A stretch of DNA of 54,713 bases from Halorhodospira neutriphila (GTDB lineage: Bacteria > Pseudomonadota > Gammaproteobacteria > Nitrococcales > Halorhodospiraceae), in NCBI RefSeq assembly GCF_016584055.1, contig NZ_NRSH01000001.1, positions 1 through 54,713 on the forward strand, read 5' to 3'. This document shows positions 1-10,472 of the stretch, in pieces. The position numbers were made by a program, and so were the translations under genes. Under the pieces are notes generated by a model that was given only the letters and a program-made list of their open reading frames with translations, ran no database searches and was not told the origin of the DNA. Every line of letters begins with the position of its first letter. Position 1 is the stretch's first letter.

Positions 1-540
1 CGGCTGTTTTTCGCCCTCTGGCCGCCGCCGTGGCTGCGCGAGGCCCTGGCCGCGCTCCAGCGCGAGCACCCCGGGCGGGGCCGGCCCGTCAGCGCCGAGC
101 AGATGCACCTGACCGTTCTCTTCCTCGGCGCTGCGCAGCCGCCGGCGGCCGCCGCGGCGGGGGCCGCGGCGGCGCGGGAGGCCTCGGCCTTCCGGCTGGT
201 GATCGACCGGCTCGGCTACTTCGCCCGCGCCCGGGTCGCCTGGGCGGGGGCGGAGGCGGCGCCGGCGCCGCTGGCCGATCTCCACCGGGCCCTGCGCCGG
301 GAGCTGCGCCGCCGCGACCAGCCCTTCGACGGCAAGCGCCTCCACCCCCACATCACCCTCTTCCGCAAGGCCGCGCCGCCGCCGCGCGGCGCCCTGGAGA
401 CGCCCCTGGAGTGGCCGGTGGAGCGGCTGACCCTGGTCGCCTCCGAGCGCGGCGTGCAGGGGGCGAGCTACCGGGTCGAGGCGGCCTGGCCCCTCGGCGG
501 GGGCGCGGATGGGGCAGGCGGCGGGACCCTGTTAGAATAG
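1..540 (+). CDS. thpR: RNA 2',3'-cyclic phosphodiesterase (2'-5' RNA ligase family), 5' end cut off
   Basis: The reading frame is open from base 1, so the start codon lies outside the window. It reads RLFFALWPPPWLREAL at the visible N-terminus, the usual beginning of ThpR/LigT proteins. The two catalytic HxTx tetrads of this 2H phosphoesterase family are present: HLTV at about residue 36 of the visible part and HITL at about residue 118. Family members open 2',3'-cyclic phosphates and can ligate 2'-5' RNA; the physiological substrate in bacteria is uncertain. About 179 residues are visible, so few if any are missing. It lies directly upstream of recA in the same orientation. Confidence 0.85.
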   Translation, partial: RLFFALWPPPWLREALAALQREHPGRGRPVSAEQMHLTVLFLGAAQPPAAAAAGAAAAREASAFRLVIDRLGYFARARVAWAGAEAAPAPLADLHRALRRELRRRDQPFDGKRLHPHITLFRKAAPPPRGALETPLEWPVERLTLVASERGVQGASYRVEAAWPLGGGADGAGGGTLLE

Positions 541-700
541 GATCAAGCTCGGCCGGGGGCGGCGCCCGGGTGATGCCCCCGCCCGAGTATGGGATAATTG
601 CTCGTTCTCAAAGCGGGGCGCGGGCCGGCGGCAGGGAGGCTGTCCGGTAGAGGCGCTTCAGCTCCTCCCCGCCCGTGCGTAGGGCCACTAGGCGAAGCAG

Positions 701-2863
701 GTGAGCAAGGCAATGGATGAGGATCGCAAGAAGGCGCTCGGCGCCGCGCTGGGCCAGATCGAGAAGCAGTTCGGCAAGGGGGCCGTCATGCGCATGGGCG
801 ACGCCCGCGCGGTGCGCGGCGACGTCGCGGCCATCTCCTCGGGCTCGCTGGCGCTCGACGTGGCGCTCGGCATCGGCGGGCTGCCCCGCGGCCGCGTGGC
901 CGAGATCTACGGCCCCGAGTCCTCGGGCAAGACGACGCTGACCCTGCACATCATCGCCGAGGCGCAGAAGGCCGGCGGCACGGCGGCGTTCGTCGATGCC
1001 GAGCACGCCCTGGACCCGGACTACGCCGAGGCGGTGGGGGTGGACATCAACGACCTGCTCGTCTCGCAGCCGGATACCGGCGAGCAGGCGCTGGAGATCG
1101 CCGACATGCTCGTGCGCTCCGGCGGCGTCGACGTGCTGGTGGTCGACTCGGTGGCCGCGCTCACGCCCAAGGCCGAGATCGAGGGCGAGATGGGCGACTC
1201 CCACGTCGGCCTGCAGGCGCGGCTGATGTCCCAGGCCCTGCGCAAGCTCACCTCCAACATCAAGCGCTCCAACACGCTGGTGGTCTTCATCAACCAGATC
1301 CGCATGAAGATCGGGGTGATGTTCGGTTGCTTCTCCTACGACTCCCAGGTGCTGCTGGCCGACGGTAGCCGGGAGAAGATCGGCAAGCTCGTCAACCAGC
1401 AGCAGCCCGCCGAAGTGCTCTCCTACAACTTCGAGCACAAGTCGTTCGAGGCGAAGCCCGTCACGGACTGGCACGTCAACGGAGAGACGGACGCATTCCT
1501 GCAGTTCTTCGTGCAGAACCCCACGGGGAACGGCCGTCGCGGGTTCTCCTGTACGCCGGATCACAAGATCTACACGCCCTACGGCTGGCGTCCTGCCAAG
1601 GCGCTGCAGCCAGGCGACGAGATCTCGGCCTGCACCGAGGAGGTGGCGCTTACGGACCATCAAGAGCAGGTCGTGATCGGCGCGCTGCTCGGTGACGGGA
1701 ACATCACCCAGCGGAGCGAGCAGACGGCCTACTTCCGGGAAGAGCACGGCCCCCGTCAGGCTGAGTACGCGGAGTGTCTCGCCGAGGAGCTCGGGGATAT
1801 CGTCTCGAACGTCGCTACGACGCCTCGCGGCACAACCGTCGTAGAGACCCGGCACCTGCTGCGCCTTGGCGATCTGGGCGGGCTTTTCTACCCTGAGCAA
1901 GCGCAGAAGGTCGTGCCCGAGTCCATCGTCGAGCACATCACGCCCCGGGCTATCGCCCACTGGTACTGCGGTGACGGCTCGCTCCAAGCCGGTACCTCGT
2001 ACTGGCGCGGTAAGGCCTATCAGCGACGCCCTGTCGCGAGCCTCTACGTGAACGGGTTCACGGACGCCGAGAGCCAGGAGCGTATTGACCGTATCTTTGC
2101 GCGGTTCGGTATCCAGACGAGCTGGCGCCAGTGCGGCGAGCATCGGGTCATCACCTTTAGTGTCGCCGAGTCGCAGAGGCTGTTTGAGCTGATCGCGCCC
2201 TTCGTGCCCGGGCCGATGGAGTACAAGCTGCCCGCCGAGTACCGTGGCCGCTACCATCGCCGCTCAGGCGAGGAGGGCCCGAGCGAGACAAGCCCGGTCC
2301 TACGGCCGATGCGCGTCAAGGAGATCCGGACGCGGGTGCCCTACCGGGATGGCCAGCGCATTAGCCGGCGGCGCTTCGATATCAGCGTGGCCGATAATCA
2401 CAACTACTTCGTCGACGGCTGCCTCGTCAGCAACTCGCCGGAGACGACGACGGGCGGCAACGCCCTCAAGTTCTACTCGACGGTGCGCCTCGACATCCGC
2501 CGGGTGGGCGGGATCAAGAAGGGCGACGAGGTCCTCGGCAACGAGACCCGCGTGAAGGTCGTCAAGAACAAGATGGCGCCGCCGTTCAAGCAGGCGGACT
2601 TCGAGATCCTCTACGGCGAGGGGATATCCCGCGAGGGCGAGATCATCGACATGGGCGTCAGCCAGGGGATCGTGGACAAGTCCGGCGCCTGGTACAGCTA
2701 CAACGGCGAGCGCATCGGCCAGGGCAAGGACAACGCCCGGCAGTACCTGCGCAACAACCCGCAGGTGGCCGCCGAGATCGAGCAGAAGATCCGCGAGCAG
2801 GTCCTCGGCGCCCCCGGCGAGGCCTCCGCCTCCGAGGAAGAGGGCACCGGGGACGAGGCGTGA
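701..2863 (+). CDS. recA: Recombinase RecA precursor containing an intein
   Basis: RecA drives homologous strand exchange and SOS activation. The precursor has 720 codons from GTG 701; ATG 713 ([10 protein letters not shown]) is an equally good start. Removing the intein leaves about 351 residues, close to the 353 of E. coli RecA. The Walker A loop GPESSGKTT lies at about residue 70. The L2 region reads MKIGVMFG, then the intein, then [13 protein letters not shown], so the exteins rejoin into the normal DNA-binding loop sequence. The tail is acidic ([10 protein letters not shown]), as usual. RecX begins four bases before the recA stop. The only promoter-like element seen upstream is GATAAT at 593-598 without a good -35, and I see no clear LexA box. 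Function requires protein splicing because the insertion interrupts the DNA-binding core. Confidence 0.97.
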   Translation: MSKAMDEDRKKALGAALGQIEKQFGKGAVMRMGDARAVRGDVAAISSGSLALDVALGIGGLPRGRVAEIYGPESSGKTTLTLHIIAEAQKAGGTAAFVDAEHALDPDYAEAVGVDINDLLVSQPDTGEQALEIADMLVRSGGVDVLVVDSVAALTPKAEIEGEMGDSHVGLQARLMSQALRKLTSNIKRSNTLVVFINQIRMKIGVMFGCFSYDSQVLLADGSREKIGKLVNQQQPAEVLSYNFEHKSFEAKPVTDWHVNGETDAFLQFFVQNPTGNGRRGFSCTPDHKIYTPYGWRPAKALQPGDEISACTEEVALTDHQEQVVIGALLGDGNITQRSEQTAYFREEHGPRQAEYAECLAEELGDIVSNVATTPRGTTVVETRHLLRLGDLGGLFYPEQAQKVVPESIVEHITPRAIAHWYCGDGSLQAGTSYWRGKAYQRRPVASLYVNGFTDAESQERIDRIFARFGIQTSWRQCGEHRVITFSVAESQRLFELIAPFVPGPMEYKLPAEYRGRYHRRSGEEGPSETSPVLRPMRVKEIRTRVPYRDGQRISRRRFDISVADNHNYFVDGCLVSNSPETTTGGNALKFYSTVRLDIRRVGGIKKGDEVLGNETRVKVVKNKMAPPFKQADFEILYGEGISREGEIIDMGVSQGIVDKSGAWYSYNGERIGQGKDNARQYLRNNPQVAAEIEQKIREQVLGAPGEASASEEEGTGDEA
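1328..2434 (+). other. RecA intein with LAGLIDADG homing endonuclease domain
   Basis: This in-frame segment encodes 369 residues with intein landmarks. It has Cys1 ([14 protein letters not shown]), block B TPDH at intein residues 76-79, endonuclease motifs GALLGDGN near 118-125 and [10 protein letters not shown] near 209-218, and block [10 protein letters not shown] near 356-364. The C-terminus is CLVSN followed by extein Ser. Both GDG acidic residues are present, so the endonuclease may be active. Insertion is after MFG in RecA, which from memory is the M. leprae RecA intein site, and that intein has a similar layout and size (about 365 aa). The penultimate residue is Ser instead of the usual His. 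Codon third positions are richer in A/T than the flanking recA, consistent with transfer. Confidence 0.95.
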
Positions 2864-3350
2864 GCGAGGAGCCGGGCGACGAGCCGGCGGCCCGCGCCGC
2901 CGCCCTGCGGCTGCTCGCCCGGCGCGAGCACACCCGCCGGGAGCTGCTCGACAAGCTCGCCCAGCGCGGCTTCGCCGAGGCGCAGGCCGCGCCGGCGCTC
3001 GATGCCCTCGCCGAGGAGGGGCTGCTCGACGAGGCCCGCTTCGCCGAGGCGTTCGTGCGCAGCCGGATCCAGCGCGGCCACGGGCCGGTGCGCATCGAGC
3101 AGGAGATGCGCCGGCGCGGCCTGCCGGGGGCGCTCGCCGACGAGGCCCTCGCCGCCGCCGAGGTGGACTGGCAGGCGCAGGCCCGGGCGGTGCGCGCCCA
3201 GCGCTTCGGCGCGCAGCCCCCGGCGGGGCGGCGCGAGGTCCAGCGCCAGGCGCAGTTCCTGCAGCGACGCGGATTTACGGCTGAGCAGGCGCGGGCCGCC
3301 ACGCTCGGCGCGGAAGACGACGACGAGAAGGGACCCGTATGGGCGGAGAG

Positions 3351-3354
<4 letters not shown>
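2860..3354 (+). CDS. recX: Regulatory protein RecX
   Basis: RecX binds RecA filaments and limits their extension. The 164-residue product is helical and Arg/Glu rich, with the family's three-helix repeats: an N-terminal [14 protein letters not shown], a central [17 protein letters not shown] and a C-terminal [13 protein letters not shown]. The GTG start overlaps the recA stop (GTGA), which implies translational coupling. Its stop codon overlaps the alaS start (ATGA). The recA-recX-alaS order is common in gammaproteobacteria. Confidence 0.93.
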
Positions 3355-5945
<2,591 letters not shown>

Positions 5946-5954
5946 TACGCCTTT

Positions 5955-5978
5955 CACAATCGCCAGCGATTGTGTTTA
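5955..5978 (+). terminator. Hairpin after alaS, probable terminator
   Basis: The sequence CACAATCG-CCAG-CGATTGTG forms a perfect 8-bp stem with a 4-base loop ten bases after the alaS stop, followed by TTTAAT. The T run is short, so termination may be partial; lysC starts 30 bases further on. Confidence 0.55.
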
Positions 5979-6008
5979 ATAGGCGCCCTTTCGGAGCCTG
6001 AGGATCCT

Positions 6009-7262
6009 ATGGGCCTGATCGTACAGAAGTTCGGGGGTACCTCCGTCGGGACGACGGAGCGCATCCAGGCCGTCGCCGACAAGGTCAAGGCGAGCCGGGA
6101 GGACGGCGACGACGTGGTGGTCGTCGTCTCGGCGATGAGCGGCGAGACCAACCGCCTGCTCGAGCTCGCCGAGGCCGTCCACGCCGATCCGCCGGCCCGC
6201 GAGCTCGACGTCCTCCTGTCGACGGGCGAGCAGGTGACCATCGCGCTGCTGACGATGGCCCTCGAGCAGATCGGCTGCCCGGCGCGCTGCTACACCGGTG
6301 CCCAGGTGCGGATCCTCACCGACAGCTCCTTCAGCCGGGCGCGGATCCTCGACATCGACGCCGAGGTGCTGCGCGACGACCTCCAGGAGGGGCGCGTCGT
6401 GGTGGTGGCCGGCTTCCAGGGGGTGGACGAGGAGGGCGCGCTGACCACCCTCGGCCGGGGCGGCTCCGACACCACCGCCGTGGCCCTGGCGGCCGCCCTG
6501 GAGGCCGACGAGTGCCAGATCTACACCGACGTCGACGGCGTCTACACCACCGACCCGCGCGTGGTCCCCGAGGCGCGGCGCCTCGACTCGATCACCGTCG
6601 ACGAGATGCTCGAGCTCTCGAGCCTCGGCTCCAAGGTGCTCCAGATCCGCGCCGTCGAGTTCGCGGGTAAGTACCGGGTCCCGCTGCGGGTGCTCTCGAG
6701 CTTCGAGCCGGGCCCGGGGACACTGATCACCTACGAGGACAACGAGATGGAAGAGCCGCTGATCTCCGGCATTGCGTTCAACCGGGACGAGGCCAAGGTG
6801 GCGGTCATCGGCGTGCCCGACACCCCCGGCATCGCCGCCGATCTGCTCGGCTCCGTGGCCGGCGCCAACATCGAAGTGGACATGATCATCCAGAATATCG
6901 GCCAGCAGGGGCTGACCGACTTCACCTTCACCGTCCACAAGCGCGACTACGAGACCACCCTCGACCTCGTCCAGCGCAAGGCGGAGGAGCTCGGGGCCCG
7001 GCAGGTGGTCGGCGACGACAAGATCGTCAAGATCTCCCTGGTCGGGGTCGGCATGCGCTCCCACGCCGGCGTGGCCAATACCATGTTCAAGGCGCTCTCC
7101 GACGAGGGCATCAACATCCAGATGATCTCCACCTCCGAGATCAAGATCTCGGTGGTCGTCGACGACAAGTACCTCGAGCTCGGGGTGCGGGCCCTGCACA
7201 AGGCCTTCGAGCTGGAGAACGTCACGCCGGTGGCTGAGCTTGAAGGCCTCTCGGAGAGCTAG
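6009..7262 (+). CDS. lysC: Aspartokinase, monofunctional with C-terminal ACT domains
   Basis: Phosphorylates aspartate in the first step of Lys/Thr/Met synthesis. The start is ATG 6009, giving [19 protein letters not shown] with the KFGGTSV substrate loop. An upstream in-frame TTG at 5970 would add a non-conserved 13-residue leader. AGGA sits about 8 bases before the ATG. The product has 417 residues: kinase domain to about residue 240 ([29 protein letters not shown]), then two ACT modules ([15 protein letters not shown] and [20 protein letters not shown]), typical of feedback-inhibited enzymes. It is placed between alaS and csrA, as in several related gammaproteobacteria. Confidence 0.95.
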   Translation: MGLIVQKFGGTSVGTTERIQAVADKVKASREDGDDVVVVVSAMSGETNRLLELAEAVHADPPARELDVLLSTGEQVTIALLTMALEQIGCPARCYTGAQVRILTDSSFSRARILDIDAEVLRDDLQEGRVVVVAGFQGVDEEGALTTLGRGGSDTTAVALAAALEADECQIYTDVDGVYTTDPRVVPEARRLDSITVDEMLELSSLGSKVLQIRAVEFAGKYRVPLRVLSSFEPGPGTLITYEDNEMEEPLISGIAFNRDEAKVAVIGVPDTPGIAADLLGSVAGANIEVDMIIQNIGQQGLTDFTFTVHKRDYETTLDLVQRKAEELGARQVVGDDKIVKISLVGVGMRSHAGVANTMFKALSDEGINIQMISTSEIKISVVVDDKYLELGVRALHKAFELENVTPVAELEGLSES

Positions 7263-7308
7263 ACTGTCTAGGAAACCGCACCGTAAGAGTCTTGAGGAGT
7301 ACGAATCG

Positions 7309-7536
7309 ATGCTGATACTCACACGGCGGGTAGGTGAGACGCTGATGATTGGCGATGAAATCAGCGTCACCGTGCTCGGGGTCAAGGGCAACCAGGTCCG
7401 CATCGGGGTGAATGCGCCGCGCGACGTCTCCGTCCACCGCGAGGAGATCTACGAGCGCATCCGCCACGAGAGCAGCGAGGAGGGTACGCCCCCTCCCACC
7501 CCTCCGGAGGACAGTTCCGGCTCCAAGATCGAGTGA
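7309..7536 (+). CDS. csrA: Carbon storage regulator CsrA
   Basis: RNA-binding post-transcriptional regulator that recognises GGA motifs in leaders. ATG 7309 gives [18 protein letters not shown], the canonical N-terminus, with GAGGAG nine bases upstream; the open frame continues upstream without conservation. The core [28 protein letters not shown] is complete, with the RNA-contacting L4 and R44-type positions. The protein has 75 residues, longer than the 61 of E. coli because of a Pro/Ser/Glu-rich tail ([15 protein letters not shown]), probably disordered. It is followed by tRNA-Ser and tRNA-Arg, as in E. coli. Confidence 0.97.
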   Translation: MLILTRRVGETLMIGDEISVTVLGVKGNQVRIGVNAPRDVSVHREEIYERIRHESSEEGTPPPTPPEDSSGSKIE

Positions 7537-7580
7537 CGGGTTTACCTCGCCGGGGGGTATCCCTTAGAGTAATGCGTGCT

Positions 7581-7670
7581 GGAGAGATGGCCGAGCGGTC
7601 GAAGGCGCTCCCCTGCTAAGGGAGTAAGGGCGAAAGCCCTTCGAGGGTTCGAATCCCTCTCTCTCCGCCA
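7581..7670 (+). tRNA. tRNA-Ser (GCT)
   Basis: A 90-base cloverleaf with encoded CCA. The acceptor stem is GGAGAGA/TCTCTCC. The anticodon stem CTCCC/GGGAG carries the loop CTGCTAA, so the anticodon is GCT and reads AGC/AGU. A long variable arm (AAGGGCGAAAGCCCTT region) marks the serine type. The T loop is GGTTCGAATCC. A weak promoter-like pair lies upstream (TTTACC 7541, TAGAGT 7565). Confidence 0.97.
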
Positions 7671-7678
7671 TATCTTTA

Positions 7679-7706
7679 TTGACTAGCATCGTAAAAACGC
7701 TATAAT
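7679..7706 (+). promoter_or_regulatory. Sigma-70 promoter of tRNA-Arg
   Basis: TTGACT at 7679-7684 and a perfect TATAAT at 7701-7706 are separated by 16 bases, with the tRNA beginning 12 bases after the -10 box. It sits in a short AT-rich gap between the two tRNA genes. Confidence 0.8.
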
Positions 7707-7718
7707 AGAGATCTTTAC

Positions 7719-7795
7719 GCGCCGGTAGCTCAACTGGATAGAGCATCTGACTACGGATCAGAAGGTTGGGGGTTCGAATCCTCCCCGGCGCGCCA
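7719..7795 (+). tRNA. tRNA-Arg (ACG)
   Basis: A 77-base cloverleaf with encoded CCA. The acceptor stem GCGCCGG pairs with CCGGCGC, the discriminator is G, and the anticodon stem TCTGA/TCAGA holds CTACGGA, so the anticodon is ACG (wobble-deaminated, reads CGU/C/A). A truncated integrase gene faces its 3' end, suggesting that this tRNA was an attachment site for an integrated element. Confidence 0.97.
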
Positions 7796-7832
7796 AACAA
7801 ATCAAGGGCTTACGCCAAAAAGCACCTCGCGG

Positions 7833-7863
7833 ATCTGGCACAAAATTGCAATCTGGCACAAAA
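7833..7863. repeat. Two 13-bp direct repeats between tRNA-Arg and integrase remnant
   Basis: ATCTGGCACAAAA occurs at 7833-7845 and again at 7851-7863, 18 bases apart start to start. An inverted pair GGGCTTACG (7806-7814) / CGTAAGCCC (7882-7890) encloses them. The position next to the putative attachment site suggests integrase or excisionase arm-binding sites; that role is inference. Confidence 0.45.
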
Positions 7864-7917
7864 CGCCAGCCGCAAGCCCTCCGTAAGCCCGCTCGCTGTC
7901 CCTAGCACAGCGCTCGA

Positions 7918-7940
7918 CGGCGCGGCCCTTGGCCGCGCCG
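7918..7940. terminator. Perfect hairpin downstream of the integrase remnant
   Basis: CGGCGCGGCC-CTT-GGCCGCGCCG is a perfect 10-bp stem with a 3-base loop, 33 bases after the integrase stop on the minus strand. There is no T run, so it may be a structural or weak terminator element. Confidence 0.4.
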
Positions 7941-7972
7941 TTCGTCGTTCGAGGTGCGGTAAAACGTCGCAC

Positions 7973-8590
7973 CTAGCGCAGCGGCTCGACGAGCTGCCCA
8001 GCCCGGTCGCGCAGGTAGATCTCCGTGGTCGTCCAGCTGGCGTGGCCGAGTAGGGCCTGGGGATCGTGGCCGGCCCGCTGCAGGTCGGTAGCCGCCTTCG
8101 CCCGGATATCGTGGAAGCGAAAGCGCTCCACCGCCCCCTCCTTGACCGCCCGGTTCATCAGCCGCTGCCAGTTCGTGTTGAAGCCGTTCACGGTGTACCC
8201 CGAGCCGTCCGGCTTGCACACCAGCGGGTAGGCGCCCCCACGGGGCCGGTCCTTGAGCAGCCGGTCGACGACGTCGCGCACCGCCTCGGTCATGCGGATG
8301 ATCTGGGGGTGGCCGGTCTTCGACTGGCGCAGGTAGATGCCCTCGGCGTCGATATCGCCCTGGCGGATCGCGAGCAGGTCGCCCCGGCGCTGGCCGATGA
8401 GCAGCGCCAGGTCCAGGATCGCCTGCATGTGCTCGTTCGCCAGCGCCTTGACGCGCAGGAACTCCTCGTCCGTGACGTAGCGCGTGCGCTTCCCCTCCTT
8501 GTTGTACCGCACGCCCTCGCACGGGTTGTGGTGCACCAGCTCGCGGTCGCGGGCGCGGTTGAACACGGCGTAGCAGGTACTCCCGAAGTT
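7973..8590 (-). pseudogene. Tyrosine recombinase (phage-type integrase), N-terminus lost
   Basis: The frame encodes the C-terminal catalytic domain of a tyrosine recombinase. Present are the first Arg in LALLIGQRRGDLLAI, the Lys strand near RQSKTGHPQIIRM, HDIRAKAAT (H-x-x-R), LLGHAS (second His) and TEIYLRD with the nucleophile Tyr. Homology starts near NFGSTCYAVFNRARD. Upstream of that the open frame continues only as the out-of-frame remains of another gene, so the arm-binding and core-binding N-terminal domains are missing. It faces tRNA-Arg, the likely integration target. It is probably inactive. Confidence 0.85.
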
Positions 8591-8612
8591 CCCAGCTGGC
8601 GAGCGTGCCTTG

Positions 8613-8825
8613 CTAGTAGGCGGCGCCCTCGAGATCGCGGTCACCGCGCTGACCCGAACTCACCAAGGCGATGCCCGTGGTCGTGGCGCCGGGGTCGAAG
8701 CGCAGTGCCGTGGCTGCACTGTCGAGGCCGCCCGCACCCGGTCCAGCAGCCGGATGACGAACGGCTCACGGCGGACCACCCGCGCCCGCCCCTGGCGGAG
8801 TAGCCGCCGGGCGCGTGGCGGGCTA
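8613..8825 (-). pseudogene. Fragment of an IscB-type (RRXRR/RuvC) protein, frameshifted
   Basis: Minus-strand translation from about 8820 gives ARRLLRQGRARVVRREPF then VIRLLDRV, matching the N-terminal RRXRR/PLMP-type segment of IscB-like proteins. After one frame change near 8710 the other frame reads LRFDPGATTTGIALV, the RuvC-I motif of the same family, and ends at TAG 8613-8615. Nothing of the bridge helix, HNH or later RuvC motifs remains; the sequence passes directly into the integrase remnant. Family identity rests on motif recognition only. IscB proteins are RNA-guided nucleases of IS200/IS605-type elements; this copy is dead. Confidence 0.7.
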
Positions 8826-9053
8826 CTCGACGCGCCAGGTGCGCGGGTTGCCGTCCTGGTCGATGCGGGTGGTGAAGCGCATCTCCGGGGGGCTCCGGCG
8901 CAGGCGCGTCACCGCCCCGCGCAGGTTCCGCAGCGCCCGGCTGCGGTCCTCGTACTGGCGGAGCACGAGCGACTGCCCGACCTCGAGCTGATCGAGGGGG
9001 TAGCGCATGGCACGGGCGGCCGGTGCGGGGACGTCACTCTGGATCTCGTACAT
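8823..9053 (-). CDS. Small conserved phage/mobile-element-type protein, function unknown
   Basis: A 76-residue protein starting MYEIQSDVPAPAA, with YPLDQLEVGQSLVL in the middle and FTTRIDQDGNPRTWRVE at the end. GGAGG lies 7-11 bases before the ATG (minus strand). The pattern of a short N-terminal strand, an 'LEVGQSL' turn, a helix of alternating basic residues and a final R-x-W-R-V-E strand is familiar from small phage and genomic-island proteins, but I know no function. It is intact, unlike its neighbours. Confidence 0.6.
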   Translation of the reverse strand: MYEIQSDVPAPAARAMRYPLDQLEVGQSLVLRQYEDRSRALRNLRGAVTRLRRSPPEMRFTTRIDQDGNPRTWRVE

Positions 9054-9112
9054 CGATCTCCCTCCTTTTGCCGATGACTGCGTGACGCACGCTACGCCTC
9101 GGCCAATGGGGA

Positions 9113-9253
9113 CTACGACGTAGGGCGGGCGTAGCGGAACGTGCCGAGGTCATGCAGATCGTTGTGGGCAGCGCGGATGATATTGGCGGTCGTCCCGGCG
9201 CACTGCTGCCGGCGGAAAAGCTCGGCGGCAGACGCCGTGACCCGTTGCGACAT
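9113..9253 (-). CDS. Short hypothetical ORF or gene remnant
   Basis: A 46-residue minus-strand frame from ATG 9253: MSQRVTASAAELFRRQQCAG and then TTANIIRAAHNDLHDLG. The frame is open further upstream (VIPAQTLESMSQ) to a codon near 9290. Helical composition and codon use look protein-like. No family recognised and no strong ribosome site seen. Confidence 0.35.
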   Translation of the reverse strand: MSQRVTASAAELFRRQQCAGTTANIIRAAHNDLHDLGTFRYARPTS

Positions 9254-9633
9254 CGATTCCAGGGTTTGCGCGGGGATGACCGTCGTTGACAGACTGCACT
9301 AGCAGGTTGTAGGCCGAGGTGTTAGCGACTATCCAAACTACAAGCCTTCACAGAGCGTGGGGTATTGCGCAGTGGGGGATGTTTGGGGAAGATTGGCATG
9401 AATTGCGCTCAAAGGAGGAGCTATGCATTTTCTAGCCTTTTTGCTTGATTTATCTTCCCTCTTTACAGTCGATATTGGCGTTGTGGCCTGGAGGTTTTCG
9501 AGCGGTTAGCGCTGATCATCAAGGCCCTTTGGTAAGGCATCTTCTAGGATTTTCTTTGTGCCATTTTTGATGACTTCGTCAAAGGGATAACTGTCCGCAT
9601 CGAGATGTTCTTTTTGTGTGGATGGAGATGTAA
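9254..9633. other. Intergenic stretch with falling GC, boundary of an AT-rich insert
   Basis: Base composition changes here from the GC-rich chromosome to the AT-rich defence-type genes that follow. It contains one short ORF with a very good ribosome site (9423-9509) and no recognised gene. I see no tRNA or repeat in it. Confidence 0.5.
9423..9509 (+). CDS. Possible 28-residue membrane miniprotein
   Basis: AAAGGAGGAGCT precedes ATG 9423, an almost perfect Shine-Dalgarno sequence at good spacing. The frame encodes MHFLAFLLDLSSLFTVDIGV and then VAWRFSSG, hydrophobic for its first 22 residues. It may be a leader, a small membrane protein or chance. Confidence 0.3.
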   Translation: MHFLAFLLDLSSLFTVDIGVVAWRFSSG

Positions 9634-10401
9634 ATGGCAAAAGCGAGCAAAAAAACACAAAAACGAGTAGCCGAAAGGCTAATTGAATACACCGAGAACA
9701 TGGAAGATTGGGCGCAACCTACAGAAAAAATTCGACGCCTTAGTGCGCACGGTGCCAATAGCTTCCTGATTGGGGTTTTGTTTGATCGTAAAATAGAAGC
9801 TGAGTCTGCGTGGGAGGCGGGTGAATGGATATCTTTGATTTTGGGAGACAATTCCGATCCTTCAGTTTTGTGGAACAATATATATTCGCTTGATCTAAAA
9901 AAACTGAAAGGCTTTGTGCGGTATGGATACGGGGGTCAGCCTTTCCATAGGTTTTGGAAAGAATTCGCGAAAAATCTCAGAGAAATGGCAAGATTGCTTA
10001 TTGAGAATTATGATGGGGATCCAAGAAAAATATGGAATAGCCAAAGAGATGTAGAATATGTCCGGTCTCTTCTTGAAGAATTTCCGGGGATCGGAGACGC
10101 ATTGTCTCGTATGGCAGTTCTTATACTTGTTCGAAATTATGGCCTCATGGGGGGTCAAGAGAGACTGCCTGACCTAGACGTCAAGCCGGATAATCAACTG
10201 AGGAAAGTTTTTTCTCGTGCCGGCCTAATAGACGACGTAGAAGACCATGAGGCTGCAATACTAGCTGCTCGGCGTTTATCGCCAGATTTTCCTGCTTTGC
10301 TTGATCCTTCAGCATGGGAAATTGGGAGAAGCTGGTGCGGAATAACAAACCCTAATTGCGAAGAGTGTTATATAAATGATGTATGCCCTAAGCATTTATG
10401 A
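9634..10401 (+). CDS. Endonuclease III-like HhH-GPD protein with 4Fe-4S cluster, atypical active site
   Basis: A 255-residue protein ending in the iron-sulfur loop of endonuclease III: C-x6-C-x2-C-x5-C in WCGITNPNCEECYINDVC. The helix-hairpin-helix is FPGIGDALSRMAV (about residues 152-164), and an Asp-containing segment PDLDVKPDNQLRKVF follows, like the catalytic Asp region. In E. coli Nth the hairpin reads LPGVGRKTA with catalytic Lys; here the equivalent positions are Asp-Ala, so the AP-lyase lysine is missing. The N-terminal part (FLIGVLFDRKIEAESAWEAG) resembles archaeal-type glycosylases. It is AT-rich and unlike the chromosome, so probably transferred. Role could be damage repair or modified-base recognition. 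Confidence 0.75.
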   Translation: MAKASKKTQKRVAERLIEYTENMEDWAQPTEKIRRLSAHGANSFLIGVLFDRKIEAESAWEAGEWISLILGDNSDPSVLWNNIYSLDLKKLKGFVRYGYGGQPFHRFWKEFAKNLREMARLLIENYDGDPRKIWNSQRDVEYVRSLLEEFPGIGDALSRMAVLILVRNYGLMGGQERLPDLDVKPDNQLRKVFSRAGLIDDVEDHEAAILAARRLSPDFPALLDPSAWEIGRSWCGITNPNCEECYINDVCPKHL

Positions 10402-10425
10402 TGGGTATAGTTCCTAGAGATTGGT

Positions 10426-10465
10426 TGTTGCGACCTGCGTAATTATATAATGCCAAGGAGTTTAT
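10426..10465 (+). mobile_element. Solo left end of an IS481-type element
   Basis: TGTTGCGACCTGCGT at 10426-10440 and the following 25 bases closely match the left terminus of the intact IS481-family element at 34379, including the AAGGAGTTTATG/GAGGAGTTATG stretch. No transposase follows. It is a leftover terminus. Confidence 0.7.
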
Positions 10466-10472
10466 GGCTTGT

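Noticed and set aside
529-700. LexA (SOS) box in front of recA
   Set aside because: I looked for CTG-N10-CAG-like palindromes; CTGTTAGAATAGGATC at 529 fits only on one side. No convincing site was found by eye.
7564-7800. 78-residue minus-strand frame with GRIRTPNLLIRSQMLYPVEL
   Set aside because: This is the antisense of tRNA-Ser and tRNA-Arg, a common false protein in databases.
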